DNA of 64,000 bases, taken from positions 4,586,680 through 4,650,679 of the forward strand of contig NC_040022.1 of the NCBI RefSeq assembly GCF_000972845.2, given 5' to 3'. Source of the DNA: Larimichthys crocea (taxonomy: Eukaryota; Chordata; Actinopteri; Sciaenidae). The notes under the pieces were generated by a model that searched no databases, was not told the origin of the DNA, and saw only the letters and a program-made list of their open reading frames with translations. Positions 12,825-24,800 of this stretch are shown piece after piece; positions within the stretch are counted from its first letter, which is position 1, and every line of letters begins with the position of its first letter. Position numbers and translations under genes: made by a program.

Positions 12825-13190
12825 TTGAACACTCCCTGACGAAAGATGGACCACACCATCAACGAGATACGTTTAAATGATTTATTGACAAAATGAAGGA
12901 TTGAGAGTGAAGTGTGACCTCGTATACTTCTTCGGTCTGATGCCGTGGTGTGGAGAAGCTTCGGTAGGGCATCCGCCATAGCACCCGGGCATGACAGACC
13001 CCCCTCAGAATCCTATGGAGAGTAGGAAAGAGAGGGGAAATAGGTGAGAGAAATGGGGTGGGCGGGATGGGTGCGTGGAATACGTGAGCGAAGGGAACCA
13101 GAGGGTTAGGAGGGTATTTATACATGCATAGACTGTCTTTGATCTGAGTTTCATCAGCCCGATGTTGGATGGACTCACTGACTTGTCATC
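12825..13190 (-). mobile_element. Candidate solo LTR
   Basis: On the - strand the block has a TATA box (TATAAATACCC, plus positions 13112-13122), then a C/T-rich then G/C-rich stretch, and AATAAA about 230 bp later (plus 12881-12886). It ends near 12825, where the plus strand begins TGAACACTCC. TATA, then transcript body, then polyadenylation signal over this distance is the layout of a retroviral-type LTR. I could not find a clean target-site duplication or a second copy, so an old promoter or other element remains possible. Confidence 0.35.
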
Positions 13191-16100
13191 ACAAGGTAGC
13201 TGTGCCCTACAGCATACCCAACTTTATCGTTCATTTTCCTATAAATGAGACCATCATTTCTAAAATTGTTGTTGTTGTGTATCAAACTGTTCACTGAGGT
13301 AATAAATCAAGTGAGAGGTAGACTAATTTCTCCATTAATCTCAATACAATTACACATTTTTTGCAGCCAATGGCACTGCCCTCTGCTGGCCATTAGAGAG
13401 AATGCAGGGTAGTTATGGACTTATTGATTCAAGCTCCCAAGTTACAGTAATGCAAGATTTTCCTCATTATAATTTAACCAGAAACTAGATGGATGTTCAC
13501 CAGTCAGTCTCTAACTGTGTCTGCCGTTTGGTATTAAGCAGTGTTGAGCAGTGTACGAAGGGCTCTTAGCTTTGTCAGTCAGTTGAAATAAACTGAACTG
13601 AAATATGAACTGAAAGACACCAAACCAATATGGGTTCATCACCTTTCACATTACACATGATGAATTTTTAGCATATAAAATACCTACTGTAGTCGCTTTA
13701 ACTATTCAGAGTTGCATAATGGTAAAATATAAATGGCTGCATGGTGTGTAGGTAATTAATAAGCCTTCAAACGTATCCTTAGTTTTACAGAATGTTCTGC
13801 CACAAACCCCGGACTCACATACTCTGTGCTCTAACTTTTGTGGCAATGGGTTGGTGTGTTGCTACATGATAGGTTAAGAACATTAAATACAAACAAGTTA
13901 TCAGTAATGTGGGAAAGGCAGAAAAAGCAGGTTGATACAATGTGGGCACTCTTACAACACCAAAGGCAAAACTGCAACTGCAAAACAATGAATAAAATCT
14001 GCTCACTTAGTATGTTTTGTCACAGTAAGTATGCAGGACAGACTCAGTACAAGGATGGTAAAATACCAGAGCGTGGCGATAAAGCAGATTCAATAGCCAT
14101 ATGTTTTACAGATATAACAATGTACTTTGATCATTTGATCAAAACTGCTAATCCTTTGGGATAACAGGGTTTGGCAGAGTGAGACAGCAAACAATGGAAA
14201 GCATGACATGTCAAAAATGTCCTGGTGCTGAGGCTGGAATCAAAACCAAGAAGAAAATCTCATCAGTATGCACAGTCACAAATGAAGCTATTTATTCATT
14301 TAAGAAAAATATGTGCACAATAGGTGTCTCTATGGGAAGTTATTCCTTCTTCTGCATGGCATGTGTTTCTCATAAGACCCCCATCACTCTGCAGCACACA
14401 GTGATCTGCTCTTCTGAGGCACATGTGCAACAAAGTACTTGCCACTGTAGTCAGTTAGTAAGTCAGATTTATTATTACAGACCATTCGAACTTGTATCGA
14501 TTTTGGGGAGAGGTGTTAGCTTAAGGCTGCTGAAATGACAAAAAAAACAGCTGGTGGGAATCTGATCCAGATGTAGTCTGGATCATCAAAGTCAATGTTG
14601 TCCTTAACTGCCCCAAGCAAGGCAACTTTCCACCTACTATTTTAAACACTGTTAGAACATTTCGCCTGTGAGGGCAACAAACACACTCCATAAGTAATCT
14701 GGCAGAGCCACGCTAGAGCATCATAAAAGTCTCCTTATAAAGCTTAATATGATAAATATTTGTGTGCAGATGCCAAGACTGCCCACATAAGGAAGACTAC
14801 AGTACTTGTGATTTGTCAAAATGCCCTAAAACCTCCTATGTTTATATGTACCTAACCAAGATTTTGCATCTGTCAGAAGCAACGGTGTAGGTAGCTTGTT
14901 AGTAGCTGTAGCTGGTAGCTGTTACGAGGGGTGTCTGGTTGTATTGTTGGATCCAGTGGTGTACTGGTGCCTGAAGAAGTGGGTATACTCTTAACTTATG
15001 CCCCTGTTTTTCCTTAAAGCGGCCTGTCCAGTAAAAAACAAATGCTCTGTGTTATGAACAGTGACATGTAAGACTACTCTTGCATGTTTAGCTCCCACAA
15101 AAAATGGCCAGTAGTATTTGCACATTGCTATTTCTGCCGCATAAATCATAAGGAAATTAATATCAGCCACAGAGGAGGTGCAGATTTTACAATAAATACT
15201 GACCCACAAACAGTGAGAAAACTACAGTAAGTGCAGTAAGTGAAGTATTACTTATTCCTTTCTCCATCCATTCATGAAAACTGGACAATTGTGTCATCTG
15301 CATTACTGGTTGGGTCAATAAAGCATGTGACTTTGACATGGGAGACCGCCGTGTGCCTCCCATTTCCCACCAGTGGTCACTTTCTATGTGCATGAGCCTA
15401 GATCAGGAACAGTCATATTGATGTGTCAATATGTGTTAATGTTGTTTTGACAAAAGTACAAGTAAAAGTGTGTTTCAGTTTGCAAAGCAAACAGATATTG
15501 CAGGTTATTTAGCTTTAGCACAAAAGGCTTCAACATATGTCAGGCCTCTGTTAGGAGACTCAGGTTTCCTTAATGGAAAAGAGATGATATCTTAGCCCTC
15601 ACCCTTTTATGTAATGGGAAATAAGGTTATGAAGGTTAGAATGGTGGACTGGTGTGAAGCAATGCCAACATTTTTGACCACATCCAACATGTTTGCCTAA
15701 CCTTAGAAAAGAGGGAGTTAGTTAGTTAGTTCTTGGAACTAAATTGCAGCGCTAGGAGGTGATCCTAAATCTGTGCTCCGTGTACTCTCCAGGAACTGGG
15801 AATGCAAGTTGTAGGTAGGACCATGAGCTGGGTGTTGGTAGTTATCCTTGGCTGCCTGTTAACATGGGCCCTTTACAACGTCAACCCACTTCTTCTTCAT
15901 CTCTTTGTTTTTGGGAAATTTAAATTAAGTGACCAAGCTGTTTTACTAATTCTGGCATCCAGGGAAGACACATTTAAGGGACACTAAAGGCATGGTTTAA
16001 GGCATAGCTAGTTAGCAAAGGTTGTACGAACTAAAAGTGTAATAACTCAGGAGCAAGCAAGAGAACAATAGATGCTAATGTGTTGAAAGTTCTTAGTTAT

Positions 16101-17239
16101 GCTAAGAATGACTTCAGAGCCATAAATTATTATCAAGACTCGCCCCAAAAATCCTGAACACAAAACTGGTTAAAAAAAATCTCTGAATTCCCTTTACACA
16201 GACTTTAACCAGAGGTAACCTTACTTGTAATGCGCAGATATTGTTGAAAGAAATAATTTTAAAAACTTGATTTCTGATAATAATCAGGGCTTTTTTCAAA
16301 TTCATCTAATATCAGCCTTCTGTATGGTCAATCAATCCACCTTAACATGTCAGCGCAGAAACAGACTGAATTGTGCCTTGACAGGCGATGGAAACAATTG
16401 CTTTTCCCTGGGTTTTACAGAACCACATTGACCACTGAACTATTTCAAGACTTAAGGACATCATGGATGTTTCAACCATTATTCTTGTCAGCATGTAGAC
16501 TGTAGCTGGAATCCAAAACCATGAATGAAAAGCTTAACAACGTCAAAACACTGTATTGAATTATGAGCAGACAGTTCAACTCTGATGTATGGACAAGATG
16601 TGAACACACTGTATACAGTTGGGTCAACTGGCTTGTCTCCAAGTATTTGAGACAAACCTTAGAACAGAACCGCTATCCATCATCTTGATAAATTAGGGAA
16701 AGCAACAAAGCTTAAAATCATTAGTGCCACTGTAGTATGCCAATCATGAGTTCCACGTACTGAGGCACTGGGCCAACACAACAATGAAAATTCTTCAGAA
16801 CTTTAGAATTTTAGATGAAGACATTAGCATATGTTGCACAAACCCTGCTACGATGGTTCATTTTTAACACATTCAGGATGTGGGTGTACTTGGGGACAAC
16901 AGACATATTGTAAGTCCTCAAAACATTATAGCAACATGTGCAGCCTAGTTACATATGTGTAGCACATGTTGCATAGACAAGCAATGCAACATGTGCATTC
17001 TTCCTCAAATATGGACATGGTGAAGAAGACAGATTGTGAGTGTTTGATCACTCACAGAACAGGACACTTTGTCGCTCTGAATGACAGCCTCCCAACCTTT
17101 ATTCCTGTGACCTCAAACTGAGGTCAGAGCGTTTATCTAACAACCAAAATTCAAAACACCCCAAACTTATTTTGACATTGCTCCAGTGTCTACCATGGAG
17201 GCAGAGAAAAACAACTTTTGGGTTTATCAAAAGGACAGA
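13191..17239. other. Intergenic, no recognisable gene
   Basis: Open frames at 13838-14164 and 14179-14538 are the longest but match no domain and show no coding-like composition. A CCCTCTGCTGGCCATTAGAGA motif near 13380 is a common fish repeat fragment. Confidence 0.5.
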
Positions 17240-17345
17240 AAGCAAGCTACTGGACTTTGAAGACCCAGTAGATCAGGAGTTTGAACCCTGATCCTGTGAC
17301 TTCCTGCTGAAGTGTCCTTGAACAAGACACTGAGCCCCTCACCTG
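17240..17345 (+). repeat. SINE-like dispersed repeat
   Basis: Contains a pol III B-box-like GAGTTTGAACCCTG, followed by GAAGTGTCCTTGAACAAGACACTGAGCCCC, a stretch I recognise as common in fish interspersed repeats. Boundaries are approximate. Confidence 0.5.
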
Positions 17346-19959
17346 CTCTGTGCTTTAAACCAGAAATAATACAGCATGTAGCCCACAGAGGACAACTGAC
17401 ACCAAGCATGTTCCAAAACATCCTATCAGCTGGCAAATTATGACTGCACATATGTCCTCTTACATTTGGAACCTATTAAAATTCAGCTTTCCTTTAACAT
17501 CCTCTCACAGTAAGTAGCTTTAAGGTTGTTTAAATCATCCTATTCCACACTGTCTGACAGTAATAGAATATAATCTGTATCAGCTTGTTTCATGTTTTCA
17601 CTGGCGCTATATGACATGCAAGAAATATTCAAACTCAAGACTCTGTAATGCTTTATAGATGAAGCACATATCCTCAAAATTCAGAGTGATTTTGGCATTT
17701 TTGGAAGCGTTAGTATCTCTATTAGAATTTCAAATAAAGCTTTGTATATTTGAGATCAGTTTGGCTGCATGCACAGCATGAGTTTATCCCACCGGGAGGT
17801 TTAAAGAAAAATGAGACTGTCCTCCCAAAAACAAAACTCTTTCGAGCGGTGCAAATTTTGAGAAAGTAGTATGATGTTACAGATCCACAAAGTTCAACAA
17901 AACATTGGACTTTAACTCAGGGAAAGTGCTGTTATCATCGTGTCACTATATCATACCTACTGGATACTTTGGTGAGATCAGCCAACTGACCACAATATCT
18001 TTTATTACCAAAATAAAAAATGAGCTTGCTGAAGTTTATATATTTTCTTTCATATTTGAGACAATAATATTAAACAGACACTTGGCTGTCTTTGTAAATG
18101 CAGATCAGTTTACTTGTTTGAGCTTTGAGACTTCAAATTCCTAACACAAAGCATAGATTTACTTGTGGAATTAAAAAATGTGGGTACTGTCTTCTAAAAG
18201 TTTCAACATCCAACACATCCAGGAACACCTTTGCACATGGCATGTGCTAAAAAATATCTTTGCCCCTGCTGTCATTTTTAGCCATACTTGACTAAAATAT
18301 CTCCACAACTATTTGAGGGTTTACTGAGAAATTGAGCACACATGTTCAGGATCCCCAGAGGATCAATACTTTGATCCTGAGTTTTTATGCAGTACCATCA
18401 TCTTTTCAAAATTTGAATGCATCTAATATTTATATGTCCAAACACCTGCAAAACTACATTCCCATAAGCCTCAGCTGTTCTTTGTGTTTAGAACTAATGA
18501 TAGCATACTAACACACTAAACCAGCATGTTAAATATCAACATGCTACTATAATTATTGTAAGCATGTTAGAATGCTAACAGAACGAGCATGGCTGACCTT
18601 ACTCTTGTTAATCCATCTCTTGTTCCGGCTTTATTAGTCAACATTTCTCCAATCAAATCCCAAATATTAAAATTTTGTTTACTTTTCTTCATTCCTTTTT
18701 AAGTATTGCTTGTAACTTCATCTTGAACTGCTGACATGTTTGATGTTTCAGTAAATATCACATTACTTCTGTTTGTGCTCTCAGAGACTTCAGCTGTAAA
18801 ACCTGGTTAAACAGATTTTCATAATGTTCTATATCTGGGACTGGTGTTGACAGGACTTTTTACACAGCTACTACTTCTGCCAAACAACAGATAGTCAGAT
18901 TTCCTTATTGGTGTAATATACGTGTTTCTGCTCATTTCATATTTATATTTTCATATTTATTTTGTCACATTTAAATCTGCTGCCAGTTTGTGACAAAGGG
19001 AAGGATTAGCACTTTAATAAAAGAATATGTTTGCTCAATGATACAAAACTAATTTTATATATTTGACCGGAAAAATATGAAGATTCTTATTTTTTCACTT
19101 CAGCTGGGTAAGACTCCGAACAGTGAGGGAGTAATGTCAACACAACACAAAGGTTTGTCAGGAAACGGCACATGAACATAAAACTACAATTGACGCAGAG
19201 CAAAGGAGGATGTGTGACTCTCCAGACATGAAAAATATCATTTATGACTCTAATACTCTGCCACAGCTCGCGGATGACTGAAAGCGATTCTTTTATAGCA
19301 CCTGAGTGTTTTTTTATAATGATAAATTTCCTGCATGTAGCAGTGACTCCACCCTACCTGGCGTCTGTCTGTCTCCGTCCTCCGCCTGTCCTCTTTATCA
19401 TCATCTGGCCGCTGGATTAACAATCAGCGCAGATTATAGGCATAATAAACTCCAAAACACAGGTTCAAGGGTCAGTTTCTACACTGCAGACAAAGCTATG
19501 CACTTATGGGATCGAGTTTTGATTGATACTGCACTGCTATTACGCTATATAAATATATAAAGCCCAATTAATCTGCCCTGTCGAGTCTCATTGTCATAAC
19601 CGCTTATTATTTAAAGGGCTGATCAAAAGAGCACAGAGAGATTTCTTCAAACCATCAAAAGCAATGCCGCTTGTTTTATTACCAAAGTTTGACTTCAAAA
19701 TAAAAGACGAAAAAACGAAATAAAAGCAGACTGCGTCGACAAAAAGGACATGTTTTGAGATGTATTACGTGAAAATAAAACTATAATATTATAGAGCAAC
19801 CATCACTTTGTAACAGAACATGATTTAAAAGGTGGGATTCAAAAGAAGAACTCAGAATGTTGATAAAAAGTAAGAAAAATGTATTTAGAAAAACGGATTT
19901 AAGACTAAAACATTAATGATTAAAAAATACATGTCGGCTATAATATCGACATTTATACA
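17346..19959. other. Intergenic upstream of eve1
   Basis: AT-rich, with one dispersed repeat (18285-18605). A more GC-rich block at about 19250-19460 with TTATAG, TGATTGATT-like and ATTA motifs could be an eve1 regulatory element, but nothing in the sequence proves it. The open frame 19306-19560 is not recognised. Confidence 0.4.
18285..18605. repeat. Dispersed repeat, TTAGCATG/CTAACA family
   Basis: Contains AATATCTCCACAACTATTTGAGGG, then GTTCAGGATCCCCAGAGGAT, CTGCAAAACTACATTCCCATAAGCCTCAGCTG, and CAGCATGTTA... AAGCATGTTAGAATGCTAACA. This is the longest copy of the family also present at 11603, 32110 and 49655. Confidence 0.65.
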
Positions 19960-20221
19960 CATAATATTATCTTAATTAATAATTCCTCTCCACCGAGCTC
20001 CACTCGGCCAATTTGGAGCCATTAGGCCTGTAATGATTTACTTCCAAACATCAAACGGCGGAGAACAATGAAGGTCTGGCTTCTGTCTCTGCCTGTGCGT
20101 CTTTAATTCTCCATAACAAAAGTACAAAGGCCGAGACGGAGACCAAAGGCTTTATCCCTAAACACCTTTAACACCTCTCCGGGCCGCGGCGCCGCGCCGG
20201 GCCGACGCGCACGCCTGTGAT
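19960..20221 (+). promoter_or_regulatory. eve1: Candidate eve1 proximal promoter
   Basis: A short block unlike the surrounding AT-rich DNA lies directly upstream of eve1. It has TAAT/ATTA homeodomain core sites (19970-19982, 20021-20040, 20103-20108), a CCAAT motif at 20008-20012, and an almost pure GC stretch at 20176-20214 with many CpGs. No TATA box at a convincing distance is seen. This is promoter-like composition only; conservation or activity is inferred. Confidence 0.4.
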
Positions 20222-20509
20222 ATGGGTAGAGGAGGAGAGGAGAGCAGCCCCCGGGGAACGGCAGACAAGTAGTGGAGAAAAAGAGGGAGGAGGAGGAGGA
20301 GACAAAAACACCTCATCTCTCAAGTGTGTGTGTGTGTGTTTGTGTGTGTGAGTGTGAGTGACAAGGAGAGAAGTTTTTGTCAGACAGCAGCAGCATCTTC
20401 ATCGCCGGCCTGCGTGGAGCGGAGCAGCCTGCAGAGGAGGGAGATCTGGCCTGCAGAACGATCGAGAAAAAAAGAAACAGAGGAGGGATTTTTGCACACA
20501 AACAGCCGG
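20222..20509 (+). promoter_or_regulatory. eve1: eve1 5' untranslated exon region with a short uORF
   Basis: This purine-rich leader candidate holds GGAGGA runs, a TG run at 20324-20349 and CAG/GCAGC stretches, and ends at the ATG and donor (20510-20514, C|GTAAGT). An ATG at 20222 opens a 16-codon reading frame in the same frame as the main ORF and is closed by TAG at 20270. No other ATG lies between 20270 and 20510. The transcription start is not visible, so whether the 20222 uORF is transcribed is unknown. Confidence 0.5.
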
Positions 20510-21754
20510 ATGCGTAAGTAAATGTGAAAACTGCTTTAGAGCAAACTTTGTTCCTCACTGAGACCCCAAAGAATGACTTATTTCTCTTTCGTCGAGTGTT
20601 GCCAAGAGTGAACAATCAGAGACAGAAGTAACAACTGGATACATTTACAAATAATATATTAATCCCTCATTAAAAAGTAAATAAAATAGTCCAAATATAA
20701 AATGTCCACATGCTGTGTTTTGTTGCTTTATGGTCCCACAGACCCCACAGCTGTGTGCGTAAATATAGTCATTTGAACTGCGAAAAAGTATTGGAGTGGT
20801 AACTCTAAAGTTTAAGACATTTGTTGAAGGTCAGAAAATATGGAAATTACCATAAATCACCGTTAATACAGCAAATAAAGAACTATGTTATGTTTTATAT
20901 GTTACAGGAGCTACACGAACACATATTACTAATTCCTAAAAGTCACTCACAGGTAAAGAAATGTTCCTCCAGAGTGATGTTACTTAAGTTTGGCTTCAGA
21001 GAGGTTCAACTCCCCGTGAGGACTCTTATGAACAAAATGATTTGGTGTTTGGGAGAAGAAGTACTGTATAAAAAGTTCTGTCAACACCAATCACAGATAT
21101 AGAGCATTATGAAATCTGTTGGATTTAATCAGAAGTGATGAAACATCAAACATGTCATCAGTTCTAAATCAAGTTTATAAGCAACTCTCATAAAACTAGA
21201 AAAAATCACGAAGTAGCAAGCTGATAAAACAATGTTACATTTATATTTTTGAGCTGTTAAAAGTTCTCCACGAGCCCATACACATTTATTAAGTAAATAA
21301 AGGTTAAATATCTGGGCCTGTAGCCATGTGACCTGACTTTCTGTAATAATATTGCATGTATAATATATTTATAAAAGACATACAGTATGCAGCACTCCTG
21401 GGGGACCTCACATTAGGCTTCATGTAAAGTGTCCCACGTGTCTACTGTATGCGTCATTTCAGTGTCAGAGGGCAGACAGACGCCGGCGGTGGGGTCCCCC
21501 GCCGTCATGCACGGTCCCGGCGGCGGAGAGGAACGGACGGAGTCGTGCCCGCGCAGCGCCCTGCTCGACCAAAGCCGGCGGCACCGGACGGCGTTCACGC
21601 GTGAACAGCTGTCCCGGCTGGAGCAGGAGTACGGCAAGGAGAGCTACGTGTCCAGACCCAGGCGCTGCGAGCTGGCCGCGGCGCTCAACTTACCGGAGAC
21701 AACGATAAAGGTACTGCGGATAATCAACCATGTCAGGGCTGGTAACATTTTGTA

Positions 21755-21808
<54 letters not shown>

Positions 21809-24800
21809 CACTTCATACATAACTGACTATTGAACTGGACCCTTTCTTAGAGAAGAAGAAGCTTTCATGCACTAATAAGAGTACATTTAATAGTCCAGTA
21901 TTCCTCCCCACAGTGCAGCTTAATCAAGGAACCTCATTGAAATGTAGACACTGTGAAAACTTTGCCTGAAGTCTCAACTGGGGTTGTAATAGTATGAGAG
22001 TCACAAGGTATGAAAATGTATATGGCAGGTATTACACAATTATAACTGATATTATTATCAGTTACAGTGAGCCCCAAAGGAATAAAACTGTTTTTTTATT
22101 ATTATTATTTGGACTAAAGCTTTATTATAATTTAAAAATATTTTGTTCTTATTGTTATTTTTTAATCACATTGATGCAATAGAATTTGACTCCAAGTAAA
22201 TCTATATGATGAAAGCTGTCAGTTTCCACACCATTTAGCCTACTGCTGTATGGGTACACTGCTGCGAAAATGTTTTTACTTGATCTTTTTTCTTAGTAGA
22301 ATCATCTCACCACGCAGTTTATCTGTAGCCTAAAATAGAGGAAATGTTTAGTTGTGCTCCTCTTCTCTAATGTGTTCTCTGTTGATGAATTAGTGCATAT
22401 ATATTATAAGAGGTGTGCTCTCAGATACCAGTAAAATCAGTTCTGGTATCATTTCCCACAGTGCCAAATAAGAGTGAAGGCTCACAAGAGCGACATCTGC
22501 CCCACCTCTCCTTGCTGCTACCTGTCATGTTAACATAGAAACCAGTGAGCACCTGAAGTGGGTGTAGCTGTGGTGGCAGTGTGCAATGAACAGTTGCTTT
22601 ATAGATGTTTTGGACAGAGCCAGGCTAGTTTCCCCCCTTTACCCTGTCTTATGCTAAGCTAAGCTAATCGGCTACTGGCTCCAGGTACATATTTACAGTA
22701 CAGACATGAGTGGTGCCAGTCTTCTGATAACCACCTCTGTGTGATTCAATGTGGTAGTCAGTGAGCTTCAGATGTTTGATTTTTTTACTTTGGACTCAGC
22801 TACACTAGCCATTTTCTATATGCTAAGCTAAGCCAATTGGCTTTCATCTCCAGCTCTGTACTTATCACACTGACGTGACTGTGATATTGATCTTCTCATA
22901 GGTCTCAGAACAACCTTCTACCTGCTACCTCTTTCTTTGATTTATGGGCTCCATAAAGTTCTAGTCTTACCTCATTGGTGCACAGCATCAGTTTATACAC
23001 AAAGGCAAAAGTAAAACCAAGCAGTTCAAAACAGGAAGCGAAATATCTGAGACATGTACTCACCTAAACAACAACAGCCCTTTAACATTTCCCATGAATG
23101 TGAGCTTTTCATCATCTCCCCTCTTGTCATTTCAATCAGCATGGTAGATTGAGTATGAGTGAGTATTGACAGGTTTAGCAGCGTCTAACATCTGACGTAG
23201 AGGCCCACTGGCCCAGTGCAGCGGCTTTAATATGCAGTAAATGCACCCACCTTTCTGCCAACCAGTGGAGGGTCTTTTATGAAAGAGCAGGAATGCGAGG
23301 CGAGGCCTTGTAAACGCTTGCCACCTGACGTTTTAGAAGCACAGTCTTCCGGGACATTCTGTGAGCTGGTAAAACAGTTGAGGACTGGACAGACACACAG
23401 GCAACTTGAAGATGTTAGTGCTGCAACAGAGTCAAACATGATGGTGTAGTAGAGCAATGCAAACAACTACCTGATCAATGTGTACATCTGCAGATAGACC
23501 CCATGGTATATTCATGTTTCCCCCTCTATGTTCATGGGTCATGCAATCTAAAACTATCTGGGTGATGTTATAAAAAAAATTGCTCACATGGTTCAAAGAA
23601 TTGATATTGACTATTGGTAGGAAACTCAAAGAGTATCTGGTGTTAATGCTTCATGCTTCATCTGTCCATCCAATCTGATACTGTTACACTAGGAAACTTA
23701 CACTTACACTTACAAATACACTGACACTGTTGGCCCCCTTGAGACAAAACTGAGGCAACCCCAAACACAAAGTTAGCATTTATAGATTATTTATTTTTTG
23801 TTTGTTTTAGAGTTCCCATAATTTGGAGTATTTGAAAGATAGAAACAAGAAGTGAAGAATAATGTTGCTCCAGGGACAGTCAATTAGCTTTTGAGCCTTT
23901 ATTTGTTTACACAATTTGGAACAAGTAAAAATATGCTGAATTAGCCAACAATAGCCCCTGTTTGCAGTGTACCCACAGGGTGTAGAGACAACTATTACTT
24001 TGATAAAGAAGAAACTTAAATGTGATATTAAGTATAGTATGAGTGATTTTCTGTAGGTTTTCTAATTGGATTTATGGATGTTTATTGGTGATAGACATCA
24101 AAGTAAATGATATTCTGTGTAATTTCCTTGCATCATGTCATAAACAGTATCAATGCTGAAACTACTGACCATAGTCAGTACGTTTACATGCAGCAAAAAA
24201 TTCCAATTTATGATCGTATCAGACATAGTTTGGACTTTTAAAATGCTTGTAAACACCTTAGCCCGACCTACTTCGGACCTATTTCGGACCATAACGGACA
24301 TCTCAAAATCGGATAAGAACACCTAGATAATTCGTTCATGGTCAGCATTTTAGCGCCATGTATACTCAGCAATCGGATCTAAATCGGATTTTGGATTCTG
24401 CGCACGCTCGAGAATGTCCATTGGGGCTTTCACCCGGAGGTGAAATTAAATAGTATTAAATAGTGGTGTTGTTGCCAGAAAAGATCAATAGACAGGAGGA
24501 AAATAATGCACAAAATGTACGCTACTGTAGCATTGTCCATCTCCTTGTACGCCATCTTTATTTCAATGCCGTCAGATAGTTTGTTGTCGTTGATAAGTAG
24601 AGGTCAACCAGAAGTGGCTCTTTGTTACGGAGTCAGCCATGCTCCGGCCGTTTATCCCAATCTCTGAACGGCATGTATACTCAACAAGTGATCCGGTCTT
24701 ATGCATGTCTTTATCTGATACGACCAGAAATTAAAAAAATTTGCTGCATGTAAACGTACTGACTGGTGAGCATGCCATCACCCAAACTACCCAGACTACT

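Noticed and set aside
13838..14538. Two consecutive + strand frames of 108 and 119 codons
   Set aside because: No family resemblance, AT-rich non-coding composition, and one starts within unique intergenic DNA with no leader signals.
1..20000. Search for a hoxb13a homeobox or microRNA genes on the Hox side
   Set aside because: No posterior Hox homeodomain core (WFQNRRVKEKK-like) appears in any frame, and no hairpin of precursor length was recognised; the gene is presumed beyond the left edge.
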